Shown one piece after another: positions 1 through 8,680 of a stretch of DNA of 64,000 bases (its first letter is position 1; each line of letters begins with the position of its first letter). Source of the DNA: Bacteroidales bacterium. Lineage in GTDB: Bacteria > Bacteroidota > Bacteroidia > Bacteroidales > P3. The stretch covers positions 1 to 64,000 of the forward strand of contig JAFYSZ010000003.1 of NCBI GenBank assembly GCA_017559135.1, written 5' to 3'. Under the pieces are notes generated by a model that did no database searches, had not been told where the DNA came from, and worked only from the letters and a program-made list of their open reading frames with translations. The translations under genes and the position numbers were made by a program.

Positions 1-77
1 GAACTGCGCCTCGCTCTTTCGCCTCTCTCCGTCCGTTTTGGGATTGCAAAAGTACTACCTTTTTCGTTACTACCAAA
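1..77 (-). promoter_or_regulatory. Strong promoter and GC-rich leader, probably of an rRNA operon running off the left edge
   Basis: Read leftward, TTTG (77-74) is followed after exactly 19 bases by TACTTTTG (54-47), a full Bacteroidota sigma-A promoter. The predicted transcript (46 to 1) is much richer in G and C than any other leader here and is purine-heavy, ending GGCGCAGTTC at the edge. From memory, Bacteroidota rRNA leaders have this look and run into a GTTCTTTGA-like box before 16S. The rRNA itself is outside the window, so the operon identity is inferred; the promoter is seen directly. Confidence 0.55.
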
Positions 78-164
78 TTTTTTTAACGCTTTTTTTTATA
101 AATATTCGCTAAGTAGTTGTGTGATAAGTAGTTTAATTTTTGAGAAATTTTAAAGTTTTTTCAT

Positions 165-200
165 AAAAAGAGCGACTTTTTATCATTAGTCGCTCTTTTT
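165..200. terminator. Bidirectional hairpin terminator
   Basis: A 13-bp perfect inverted repeat, AAAAAGAGCGACT (165-177) with AGTCGCTCTTTTT (188-200), has an A-run on the left and a T-run on the right. It can stop leftward transcription from the LRR gene and its downstream remnant. Confidence 0.8.
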
Positions 201-213
201 TTTCTCGTTTTTC

Positions 214-555
214 TTATTTTACAATTATCTTTTGGCTTTGGTTTACTCTGCCGTAGAATGCTTTTATTACATAACTGCCTACTGGTACTTGGTCTAATGT
301 GAAGTTATAGTCTTTTGTTGAATATACTTTTTGTCCTAATTGATTATATACTTCTATGTTTAGGTTTGTTATGTCGCTTGTGATTGTTATTTGGTTGTTT
401 GTAGGTCTTTCTATTTTTTGTTATTTTTTAACTAATAGGCGGTGTATGGTAAGGTGTTTACTTCTTCTTTTACTAATGCTATGCCTTCGGTTACAAAGTA
501 TGATTCTCTAATTTCTATTTGTGTCTGTGTGTCTTTGTGGAAAAAACTTTGTCTT
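214..555 (-). pseudogene. Decayed T9SS cargo remnant (C-terminal sorting domain plus a preceding fragment)
   Basis: The leftward frame ending with the stop at 214-216 encodes about 68 residues reading ...PTNNQITITSDITNL... and closing SQKIIVK, a typical T9SS type A sorting domain. It has no start codon and an in-frame stop lies immediately upstream. In another frame, 432 to about 555 reads ...ESYFVTEGIALVKEEVN..., also without a start, ending in TAG. The two pieces look like one cargo gene broken by frameshift and stops. It lies directly behind the intact LRR gene, so it may be a leftover of an older neighbour or of recombination between cargo tails. Confidence 0.65.
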
Positions 556-558
556 TCT

Positions 559-2418
559 TTATTTTAACACTATTTTTCGTATTGTTTTGTTGTTTCTATC
601 TTCTAATTTGAGGAAATAAACGCCTTTTGGTAGTGTTTCAATATTTATTGTATTTGTATTTGTGAATTTCATTTCTTTATTTCCTAATTGGTTTATTACC
701 TCTATGGTTTCTATTGCTTGATTAAAGGTAATTTGTCCGCTTGTTGGATTTGGATAGAAGGAAATCTCTTTTAAAAACTCTGTATCGTCAATAGAAACAT
801 TCACATATAAATTAAGGGTTACTATACTATCGCAACCATTTTCTGCTGTAAAGGTTTGTGTATATGTTCCTGCTTGACTTTCGTTGAAACCAAATTCAGA
901 ATATGTTTCTCCTTCTTCAATAGTTGCGTTTATTGTTGTTGTGATTGCTGAGGCTTCTATTATTATACTATATAAAATAGGATCCCAATAATAGTTCCAA
1001 GTAGTGGACATATAACTATCATACGTACCACAAGGAATAAACAAACTATCTACATCATAAGAAAAAACAGTTGTTCCAAGTTCGGGAGGAGTAGTTGCTA
1101 AACAAGTAACAGAATTAAGATTGTTACAAAAATAGAATGCTTCTGTACCAATAGAGTCCACTTTTTCACCTATAACGACTGTTTTCAAACTTGAACACCC
1201 ATTAAATGCTCTTTCTTTTATATTGGTTATATTATTACCTATTACAATAGAGGTTATATAGCTACAATTAGCAATAGGGTTATCGTTTATTCCAATCAAG
1301 GTAACAGGATATTTAACACCTGCATGCTCTATGCTATCAAGAATAACGATTTCTCCACCCTTGCTTTTATCGCAATCAATGACTGCTAATTCTTCACACA
1401 CGCTACTATATGGTGTTGTTTGAATATAGAAAGTTGTAAAACCTCCTATGTTATTAAAGGTATAATCTCCAACGTTCAATTGTAAATCTGCTGAATATGT
1501 TAATCCATCAATATATTTTGCACCTACATTAGCAAAAGCATTTGAATCTATTTTTGCACTATTGGGTAAATACACATTTGTAAGCAATTTACAATCAGCA
1601 AAGGCGTATTCTGCAATAGAATCAATATGAGATAAGTCTACATCAATCAATGCATCACAAGAAGAAAAAGCATATTCTTCTATATAAGAAACGCTTTGAG
1701 GAATATCAATATTAGCTAAACTCTTACATTTATCAAAAGTATATCTTCTTATATTATTAAGATTTTGAGGAAATTGAATATAAGTCAAAGCACTACAACC
1801 TGTAAAGGTTCCTGTTTTTTCCCAATCTTCCGTAGAGACAAAAGAAGTTAATTGACTACCTTCTTCAAATATAACTGATACTAAATTTGTGCAATATGCA
1901 AATGCTCCTTTACCAATATGATTTACCGTATTTGGAATTACAATAGTAGTAAAAAGAGGATTTGAAACCAAAAAACTATATTCAGTTCCTGCAAAAGCAT
2001 AATCTCCAATGCTCATCACTCCGCTTGGTATTGTGATAGAGTCTAATGCTCCACAACGATTAAAAGCATTATTTCCGATATTAGTTAATCCATCTGGAAG
2101 ATTTACAGAACTTAAATTTCTACAAGAATAAAATGCTCTATTTCCAATACGAACTATTCCATTAGGAAGATGAACAGAAGTTATATTTACTCTATATTGA
2201 AAAGCATTATCTCCTATTGTTATAACATCATAATCAACTCCTTCATAACTTACATTCGCAGGCACATTGACCACTGTTGCGGAAGTGTCGCATGCTATTA
2301 CTGATACTTTATTATTTGCTAATACTTCATAGGTTAAATCACCTATTGTAAATGTTGATTGTGCCAAAAGTAGATTTGCAAGTAGTAAACTGCAAACAAA
2401 ACATAATAATTTTTTCAT
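559..2418 (-). CDS. BspA-like leucine-rich-repeat surface protein with T9SS sorting domain
   Basis: A 619-residue secreted protein. Residues 1-19 form a signal peptide ending at LLLAQ. Residues 60-450 carry LRR_5 (Treponema/BspA type) repeats with units such as LPNGIVRIGNRAF and cysteines at the turn positions. The last 75 residues contain SFYPNPTSGQITF and end KIVLK, a type A T9SS sorting domain, so the product should be exported and attached to the cell surface. BspA relatives bind host matrix or other bacteria; that role is only inferred here. A clear AAAGGAGA ribosome site precedes the ATG and TAAATTTG (2478-2471) is a fitting -7 box. A paralogue lies at 35452-37737. Confidence 0.9.
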   Translation of the reverse strand: MKKLLCFVCSLLLANLLLAQSTFTIGDLTYEVLANNKVSVIACDTSATVVNVPANVSYEGVDYDVITIGDNAFQYRVNITSVHLPNGIVRIGNRAFYSCRNLSSVNLPDGLTNIGNNAFNRCGALDSITIPSGVMSIGDYAFAGTEYSFLVSNPLFTTIVIPNTVNHIGKGAFAYCTNLVSVIFEEGSQLTSFVSTEDWEKTGTFTGCSALTYIQFPQNLNNIRRYTFDKCKSLANIDIPQSVSYIEEYAFSSCDALIDVDLSHIDSIAEYAFADCKLLTNVYLPNSAKIDSNAFANVGAKYIDGLTYSADLQLNVGDYTFNNIGGFTTFYIQTTPYSSVCEELAVIDCDKSKGGEIVILDSIEHAGVKYPVTLIGINDNPIANCSYITSIVIGNNITNIKERAFNGCSSLKTVVIGEKVDSIGTEAFYFCNNLNSVTCLATTPPELGTTVFSYDVDSLFIPCGTYDSYMSTTWNYYWDPILYSIIIEASAITTTINATIEEGETYSEFGFNESQAGTYTQTFTAENGCDSIVTLNLYVNVSIDDTEFLKEISFYPNPTSGQITFNQAIETIEVINQLGNKEMKFTNTNTINIETLPKGVYFLKLEDRNNKTIRKIVLK

Positions 2419-2867
2419 ATTTTTCTCCTTTCTTTTATCTATAATAACAAAAAAAAATTCGTTTTTGTTACAAATTTACGAAAAAAGTAGTCGTCTGCAT
2501 TTCTTTTTGCAAGAAAAAAGAAAATAAAGCATAGAAATATTTTTTTAAAACATAGAAAAAAATAAATTTTTCATAGACTTTTTTTGTGCTTTTATATTCC
2601 TTAAAAAAAGCGCATATAACTCAATTCCAAAAAGGCATATTAAAAATGCAAAAAAGCAGAAAATATATGCAAAAAAAGCACATTAAATATCCCAAAATGG
2701 TATACATATAATAAATAATAACAAAACTATATTTTTGGAATTATTATAAAAAAGAAAAAATCACTTTAAAAACATATTTTTAAATAAACATTATACTTGT
2801 ATTAAAATAAAATAATATATTTGCAAGCATAAAATGATAATTTTTACAGAAAGTAACATATTGTATT
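2419..2867. other. Divergent intergenic region with promoters and phased repeats
   Basis: 449 bases without a gene. The left end has the -7 box and ribosome site of the LRR gene. The right end has TATATTTG (2816-2823), a -7 box for the lipoprotein pair. Between them lie three CATAG pentamers phased at 21 bp (2530-2576), then a looser series of A-tract plus GC steps at about 2613, 2636, 2657, 2679 and 2700, spaced 21-23 bases. No ORF or RNA fold is evident. Confidence 0.7.
2530..2576. repeat. 21-bp phased CWWWG array A (3 units)
   Basis: CATAG starts at 2530, 2551 and 2572, exactly 21 bases apart, with only A/T between the pentamers. A weaker CAAGA at 2510 may be a fourth unit one base out of phase. 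Confidence 0.85.
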
Positions 2868-3359
2868 ATGAAAAAAATTATTTTAATTTGTTTGGTTTTG
2901 CTTTGCATGGCTTTTCAATGCGGTCCATACGAATGGAATGAGCCCGCAGTTATTGTAAAAAATGGCACAAATAGAGAAATTTCATTGCAATTTATTGGCA
3001 ATAGTTATTTTGATGATGCGACTCATCAATGGGTAAAGGACACTTTAAAATTTAATCTTTCACCTGAACAAACTTATTGCTTTAATGAAGGTGGTTTAAC
3101 AGATGGTTATGAAGATGATCCTTATACGCAAGAACATCTTAATTTGGTTTTTAATTGTAAGATTCAAGGTGATTTCATTTTAGCAAAAAATGTTTCTGGG
3201 GAAGAGGAGGTTTTGAGAGTTTGGTCAAAGAATTATGATATTACTTCTTCTGTTAAGGAGTTTTTCCGTTTGACTGATTGGAGAAGAAAGTTAAATGGTG
3301 GCAAGCAAAACAATGATGCTTTTGTTTTTAAGATTGAAGAGAGTGATTTTATCAACTAA
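2868..3359 (+). CDS. Putative lipoprotein, first of a tandem paralogous pair
   Basis: 163 residues. The N-terminus MKKIILICLVLLCMAFQCG is a lipoprotein-like signal with Cys18 as the likely lipidated residue, although the box is not canonical. The mature part starts with VIVKNGTNREISLQF and ends with DWRRKLNGGKQNNDAFVFKIEESDF. The same order of short motifs (AIVKN.SNREI..QY, LRIW, DW, NDA.LFEIEE.DF) recurs in the next gene, 13 bp downstream, so the two arose by duplication. I recognise no characterised family. The motif spacing suggests a small beta-rich envelope protein. Function unknown. Confidence 0.75.
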   Translation: MKKIILICLVLLCMAFQCGPYEWNEPAVIVKNGTNREISLQFIGNSYFDDATHQWVKDTLKFNLSPEQTYCFNEGGLTDGYEDDPYTQEHLNLVFNCKIQGDFILAKNVSGEEEVLRVWSKNYDITSSVKEFFRLTDWRRKLNGGKQNNDAFVFKIEESDFIN

Positions 3360-3372
3360 ATATTAAAGTTTT

Positions 3373-3888
3373 ATGAAGACAAAGATTTTGTTTATTTTAT
3401 TATCAACGTTTTTATTTTCATCTTGTATTGATGTTAATATCTTTATTGGAGAGGAAGAAAAGCCTTTTCCTACGGCTATTGTAAAAAATTGTAGCAATAG
3501 AGAGATAATTGTGCAATATCTTTCATACGGCCCATATAATTATGTTGAAAATGATGGTTATTATTCGCAAATGGATACAATAGAATACGTCTTGGAGCCT
3601 CAAGAATCTTTCATTTTGCTTGATGGAGGCGAACAAGAAGGAAGTTGCAGAGAATATAGTCATGGGCATCACGAAATGAGATTGAAAAAACTTATTGATT
3701 GTTCGTTTGTTATGGTGAAAGAAAACAACGAAAATCAAGATGTTTTAAGGATTTGGACAGAAGACGATTTTGATGTTGAAGAAAAACAATTTTACCTTCT
3801 AAGAGATTGGGAAATCATAGAAAGAGCTGGCACACACAGAAATGATGCTTGCTTGTTTGAAATTGAAGAATGTGATTTTTCTTTATAG
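3373..3888 (+). CDS. Putative lipoprotein, second of a tandem paralogous pair
   Basis: 171 residues with a convincing lipoprotein signal, LLSTFLFSSC, lipidated Cys at 18. It shares the VKNCSNREI, LRIWTED and NDACLFEIEECDF blocks with the gene just upstream, while the middle has diverged and has acquired a His/Glu-rich stretch (SHGHHEMR). It ends one base before the convergent transglycosylase gene, leaving no room for a separate terminator. No known domain; both products are probably anchored in the envelope. Confidence 0.75.
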   Translation: MKTKILFILLSTFLFSSCIDVNIFIGEEEKPFPTAIVKNCSNREIIVQYLSYGPYNYVENDGYYSQMDTIEYVLEPQESFILLDGGEQEGSCREYSHGHHEMRLKKLIDCSFVMVKENNENQDVLRIWTEDDFDVEEKQFYLLRDWEIIERAGTHRNDACLFEIEECDFSL

Positions 3889-3889
3889 T

Positions 3890-5461
3890 TTATTTTACTC
3901 TTAGCGTTTGTCCTATTTTTATTCGTGCAGCTTGTTGTTTGGTTAGGCCATTAAGTTTGCATATTTGATTGATACTTACTCCGTATTTCTTTGCAATCTT
4001 AGCAACAGTATCGCCTTTTCTTACTTTATGGTTTACTATATGTTGTTCAGGTTTTTTACCTGTTATGTTTTCTTTTATTTCTTCGGCAGAGGTTTGAGTG
4101 TTAATTGCTTCGTTTTCGGAAGATACTATTGGAGTTTCGGTATTAAATGCTGAAGGTGTTTGTTCTTCTTCTGTTTTTGTTTCCTTTCGGAATGCCTCTT
4201 TACGATGTATTGTCAAAAGATCACCTACTCTCAAATATTTTCTTTTGCTTGCTTTTTTATTCCATGCTTTAAGGTCTTTTACACTCACTCCATATTTTTT
4301 TGCAATAATGGACCAATTTTCGTTTTTACGGATTTTGTGATATACTATTCTTTCGCGGTATTCTATTTCTCCGTTTGCTATTTGTCCGTTATTTACTCTG
4401 CCTGCTCCAAAATATTCTTCTTTTTTGTAATTTGATATGCTGTCTTCTAATGTTATAAATTCGCTAATGCGTTTTGCTGGCAGAGTTATGCTGTATCGGT
4501 CTTGACTTCCGAGAATCATATCCATTTTATACTGAGGATTCATTTCTTTTATTTGATCTAATGGTATGCTCATTACTTCTTCGATTTGTTTGAAGTGAAT
4601 GTCTTTTGTTAGCATAATTGTATCAGATATAAGAGAAAGAGGTCTTGATATTTTTTCTACTTTTATACCGTGTTCTTTATAGTAAGTCATTGCATAAACG
4701 GCTGCAATGTAGGCTGGGACATATCCTCTTGTTTCTCTTGGAAGATAATCATACATTCCCCAAAAGTTTTCTTTACCTGAACGACGAATTGCTTTGTTTA
4801 CGTTTCCTGGTCCGCAGTTGTAGGCTGCTAAGGCTAAGGTCCAATCACCATAAATACGATAAAGGTCTTTTAAATAGCGAGCCGCAGCATAGGTCGCTTT
4901 GATTGGGTCGCATCTATCATCAATCATTGAGTTTATTCTCAAATCATAGGTTTTGCCTGTGGTACGCATAAATTGCCAAAGCCCTGTTGCTCCTGCTCTT
5001 GATACGGCCGTAGGATTTAAAGCCGACTCTATGATTACTAAATATTTTAATTCTTCTGGCACTCCTGCCCTATCTAATATATCTTCAAAGATTGGAAAAT
5101 AGTATTTGCTAAGACCTAACATCACACCTACTCTATCACCTATTTTATCTACGTAATAAATTATATGTTTGCGTACTTGTTCATTGTATGTCAATTCTAT
5201 TGCAGAGGGAATCCTTCTTAGTCTTCGAGCAATTACGCTATCAGGAAGTTCTTCTGCCCTTACGCGTGCAGAGTAATCTTCATTTTCATCGGGAAATCTT
5301 TGTTTTGTTAATTTTGCATATTGTTTCATCGAATAGTTATGCAATAAACTATCATAGTTTCTTTCAAACTGTGTATATATATCGGTATCATTTGTTTCTT
5401 GTGCAGAAAGTGCAAGACCGAAAAGCATTAAAATTACAAAGTAAAACGTCTTATTTTTCAT
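3890..5461 (-). CDS. MltD-like membrane-bound lytic transglycosylase with two LysM domains
   Basis: 523 residues. Signal peptide 1-20 (LALSAQ). The SLT goose-lysozyme-like domain spans about 125-260, with catalytic Glu145 in VIIESALNP, then GATGLWQF and the ALAAYNCGPGNV block typical of MltD. Two LysM peptidoglycan-binding modules follow, at about 370-415 and 475-522 (GDTVAKIAKKYGVS). The enzyme should cleave the MurNAc-GlcNAc bond in the periplasm, forming 1,6-anhydroMurNAc ends during wall turnover. Length and domain order match Bacteroidota MltD homologues. Divergent from the nucleotidyltransferase gene. Confidence 0.92.
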   Translation of the reverse strand: MKNKTFYFVILMLFGLALSAQETNDTDIYTQFERNYDSLLHNYSMKQYAKLTKQRFPDENEDYSARVRAEELPDSVIARRLRRIPSAIELTYNEQVRKHIIYYVDKIGDRVGVMLGLSKYYFPIFEDILDRAGVPEELKYLVIIESALNPTAVSRAGATGLWQFMRTTGKTYDLRINSMIDDRCDPIKATYAAARYLKDLYRIYGDWTLALAAYNCGPGNVNKAIRRSGKENFWGMYDYLPRETRGYVPAYIAAVYAMTYYKEHGIKVEKISRPLSLISDTIMLTKDIHFKQIEEVMSIPLDQIKEMNPQYKMDMILGSQDRYSITLPAKRISEFITLEDSISNYKKEEYFGAGRVNNGQIANGEIEYRERIVYHKIRKNENWSIIAKKYGVSVKDLKAWNKKASKRKYLRVGDLLTIHRKEAFRKETKTEEEQTPSAFNTETPIVSSENEAINTQTSAEEIKENITGKKPEQHIVNHKVRKGDTVAKIAKKYGVSINQICKLNGLTKQQAARIKIGQTLRVK

Positions 5462-5609
5462 AATATCTTTTAGAAAATAAAGCGTAAAATTACAAAAAAA
5501 TAAGAAACTATGAATAATTCTGCTAATTTTTCTACGTAATTAAGTATTTGTTTTGTAATTTTGTAACCTTATAATTAGTTGTTTTTACGTTTTTAAAAAG
5601 AATATTATT

Positions 5610-6614
5610 ATGAAAATAGTTATTCCTATGGCAGGTATGGGAAAAAGATTACGTCCTCATACTTTGGTAACGCCAAAACCATTAATAGAATTGGCAGGTA
5701 AACCTATTGTACAACGCTTATGTGAAGATATAAGAGAGGTTGTAGGAGAAGAAATTGAAGAGATTGGTTTTATAATAGGAGATTTTGGAAAAGAAGCCGA
5801 AGATAATTTGTTAAATATAGCAAAACAATTAGGCACAAAAGGGAAAATATACTATCAAAGAGAGCCTCTTGGAACTGCCCATGCAATTCTTTGTGCAAAA
5901 GAAAGTCTTTCAGGAAAAGTAACAGTGGCTTTTGCAGATACACTTTTTGATGCAGGATTTACCTTAGAAACAAAAGAAGATGGAATCATTTGGACGCATA
6001 AGGTTGAAGACCCAAGTGCGTTTGGAGTTGTGAAAAAGAACGCCGACCAAACTATTTGTGGATTTGTTGAAAAGCCAAAAGAATTTGTGAGCAACGAAGC
6101 AATAATTGGTATCTACTATTTCAAAGATGGAGAAAACCTAAGAAACGAATTGCAATATTTGATTGATAATAACATCACAAAATCTGGCGAATACCAACTA
6201 ACAGATGCCCTTCAAAATATGCTTGACAAAGGATTGAAGTTCAAAACCAATGATGTAAAAGAATGGTTAGACTGTGGAAATCCACAAGCGACTGTTGAAA
6301 CCTGCGGAAGAGTGTTGGAATTGAAACAAAATAGCGAAAAGTTTGTTTGCGATGAGGTTACAAACGAAAATTCTTTGATAATACCTCCTGTTTATATAGG
6401 AAAAGGAGCAGTTATTAAGAATTGCGTAATAGGGCCAAGAGTAAGCATAGCAGAAGGGTGTAAGATAAGTGATTCTTGCATTAAAGATACGATGGTAGGC
6501 AAGCAAACCGTTATAGAAAATGTAGTTTTGAAAAACAGTATGATTGGTTCGTTTGCAAAAATCGAAAACAAAGAACAAAATTTAAACTTAGGAGATTATA
6601 GTTGCATAAATTAA
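5610..6614 (+). CDS. Sugar-phosphate nucleotidyltransferase with left-handed beta-helix tail
   Basis: 334 residues. The N-terminus IPMAGMGKRLRPHT...TPKPL is the signature of sugar-1-phosphate nucleotidylyltransferases, which join an NTP and a sugar-1-phosphate to give NDP-sugar and pyrophosphate. From about residue 255 hexapeptide-like repeats (YIGKGAVIKNCVIGPRVSIAEG) form a short beta-helix. Sugar and base specificity (glucose/dTTP versus mannose/GTP) cannot be read from sequence. A -7 box TAATTTTG (5556-5563) lies about 45 bases upstream. The TPR lipoprotein gene follows after 7 bp and is probably co-transcribed. Confidence 0.88.
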   Translation: MKIVIPMAGMGKRLRPHTLVTPKPLIELAGKPIVQRLCEDIREVVGEEIEEIGFIIGDFGKEAEDNLLNIAKQLGTKGKIYYQREPLGTAHAILCAKESLSGKVTVAFADTLFDAGFTLETKEDGIIWTHKVEDPSAFGVVKKNADQTICGFVEKPKEFVSNEAIIGIYYFKDGENLRNELQYLIDNNITKSGEYQLTDALQNMLDKGLKFKTNDVKEWLDCGNPQATVETCGRVLELKQNSEKFVCDEVTNENSLIIPPVYIGKGAVIKNCVIGPRVSIAEGCKISDSCIKDTMVGKQTVIENVVLKNSMIGSFAKIENKEQNLNLGDYSCIN

Positions 6615-6621
6615 GAATAAT

Positions 6622-8241
6622 ATGAATCGTAGCGGCATCATTTTAACTTTATTGATAATAATTTTATGTTTATCTTCTTGTAAGAATCAGCAGAAATCTA
6701 TTAGACAACCTAATGATAATGACATAAAAATAGCTCAAATAGTTATTGATGCCGCTATTGAACGTGAAATAGGTAATATAAAAAAGGCTCATTCCCTCTA
6801 TGAGCAAATAATAAAACAACAACCAAATAATTCTCTTGCCTATTATCAACTTTCTGCAATAGATTACGAACAAAGAAATATTGCTTCTGCTATTGAATAT
6901 TGTCAAAAAGCAATTGAACTATCGCCAAAAAATCATTGGTATCGTGCTCAATTAGCAGAAATCTATCTCCAAACAAAACAATATGATAAAGCGGCAGAAC
7001 AATATAAAGAAATAATAAACCTACAACCTAATGTAACGGAATATTATTCGGAGTTGATAGGAATATATGTCAATGCAGACAAAACAAACAAAGCAATAGA
7101 AGTCGCAAACTTGCTTGAAAAAAGACAAGGTGTTAATGAATATTGTTCAATGCTAAAATACAATATTTATAAGAGCAAAAATCAACACGAAAAAGCCATT
7201 AAAGAAATAGAAATCCTTAGTAAAGAATATCCCAGCAATGTATCTTATTTATCAATCTTGGCTCAGTATTATCTAAACAATGGAAAAGAAAATAAAGGCT
7301 TAGATTTAATGAAAAAAGTAGAAGAAATAGATCCTAATAATGTAGAAAACATAGTTGCTTTAATGGAAATTTATTACAAAAAAGGCGATATTTCTTCTGC
7401 TGAGACTTATATAGATAAACTATGTAAGAATCCAAAAATGGGATTTGAAGAAAAGAATCAACTAATTCTTACTCTCTATCAAGAAAAAGTAGATGAGGAC
7501 TTAGAAATTCTTAGAAATTACATAAAGCACTTAGAGTATATGGCAAAAATGTATCCAGAAGAAGGACGTCTATGGCAGTTTCTATCAATAGGATATATGA
7601 GAACATTTCGTATGGAGGAAGCTTATCAAGCTTGCAAAAAAGCCGTAGAGTACGGAGTGAAAGATTTAGGTTTGTATAAGAACTATATAATTACGCAACA
7701 GTTTAATGCAGGTGATGAAGAGAGAATAAAAACTTGCGATGACGCTATAAAACTCTACCCAAAAGAGTGTATTTTTTACATAGTTAAAGGATACTCTTTG
7801 GTAAACTTAAAAGAATATGAAAAATCCATTGAAACATTAGAAAAAGGCTTGAAATACGCTAAAAGCGACAGCGATTACATAGATATTTACTCTAATTTAG
7901 CAGAAGCGTATTACAGAATAGAAAACAAAGAAAAGTCTTTTGAATATTTTGAGAAAGCATTAGCAAAAGATTCTACTAACCTAATGGTATTAAACAACTA
8001 TGCCTATTACCTATGCTTAGAAAACACCGAACTTGACAAAGCAGAAAAAATGTCAAAGAAAACTTATGAAGCCCAACCTAAAAACTTAACTTTCGCAGAC
8101 ACTTATTCTTGGATTTTATTTGCTAAAAAAGATTTCCAAAACGCCAAAATAATTTTAGATAACTTTGTTTCAGAGCAAGAAACGTGGAGCGAAACTGTAA
8201 AAGAACACTATCAAAAAATATTAGAAGCCTTAAATCAATAA
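6622..8241 (+). CDS. TPR-repeat lipoprotein
   Basis: 539 residues. Lipoprotein signal with ILCLSSC, lipidated Cys about residue 20. From residue 40 to the end it is built of tandem TPR helix pairs (for example AYYQLSAIDYEQRNIASAIEY and NLAEAYYRIENKEKSFEYFEKAL), roughly a dozen in all. TPR lipoproteins serve as scaffolds in envelope assembly, and this one sits behind the nucleotidyltransferase, so a link to surface polysaccharide is possible but not shown. Ends 6 bp from the convergent tsaE. Confidence 0.85.
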   Translation: MNRSGIILTLLIIILCLSSCKNQQKSIRQPNDNDIKIAQIVIDAAIEREIGNIKKAHSLYEQIIKQQPNNSLAYYQLSAIDYEQRNIASAIEYCQKAIELSPKNHWYRAQLAEIYLQTKQYDKAAEQYKEIINLQPNVTEYYSELIGIYVNADKTNKAIEVANLLEKRQGVNEYCSMLKYNIYKSKNQHEKAIKEIEILSKEYPSNVSYLSILAQYYLNNGKENKGLDLMKKVEEIDPNNVENIVALMEIYYKKGDISSAETYIDKLCKNPKMGFEEKNQLILTLYQEKVDEDLEILRNYIKHLEYMAKMYPEEGRLWQFLSIGYMRTFRMEEAYQACKKAVEYGVKDLGLYKNYIITQQFNAGDEERIKTCDDAIKLYPKECIFYIVKGYSLVNLKEYEKSIETLEKGLKYAKSDSDYIDIYSNLAEAYYRIENKEKSFEYFEKALAKDSTNLMVLNNYAYYLCLENTELDKAEKMSKKTYEAQPKNLTFADTYSWILFAKKDFQNAKIILDNFVSEQETWSETVKEHYQKILEALNQ

Positions 8242-8247
8242 AAGTTT

Positions 8248-8676
8248 CTAAAAAAGTTCTTCAACAGTTATCAGTCTGCTCTCGTCTTGCTGCACTTCGA
8301 TTTTTATTTCCGTTATTTCATCGGGCAATAGTGGTGAGATATTTTCGCACCATTCCATAAAACAATAATTTCCGCTAAAAATATAGTCATCAAAGCCTAT
8401 ATCAATGGCTTCTTGCAAGTTTTTGATTCTGTAAAAGTCAAAGTGATAAATCGTTCCTGCTGATTGAGAAAAATATTCGTTTACTATCGCAAAAGTTGGA
8501 GAACAAACATTGTCCTCAACCTCTAATGCCTTACACAAAGACTTCGTAAGAGTGGTTTTTCCTGCTCCCATATTTCCATTTAACGAAAAAAGCCTTGAAG
8601 AGGGAAAATCTTTAAGAATTTCTTCTGCTATTTTGTCAATAGAAGATAAGTTTTCAAGTATATATTGCTTTTTCAT
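8248..8676 (-). CDS. tsaE: tRNA threonylcarbamoyladenosine biosynthesis ATPase TsaE
   Basis: 142 residues, normal length. Walker A NGNMGAGKTTLT at 33-44, SPTFAIVNEY and HFDFYRIK (switch-like and substrate-contact blocks) and the FMEWCENI motif near 105 all match TsaE. It works with TsaB and TsaD to make t6A37 in ANN-decoding tRNAs. It follows porX by 4 bp in the same direction, so they probably share a transcript; I recall this pairing from other Bacteroidota. Confidence 0.95.
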   Translation of the reverse strand: MKKQYILENLSSIDKIAEEILKDFPSSRLFSLNGNMGAGKTTLTKSLCKALEVEDNVCSPTFAIVNEYFSQSAGTIYHFDFYRIKNLQEAIDIGFDDYIFSGNYCFMEWCENISPLLPDEITEIKIEVQQDESRLITVEELF

Positions 8677-8680
8677 AGAT

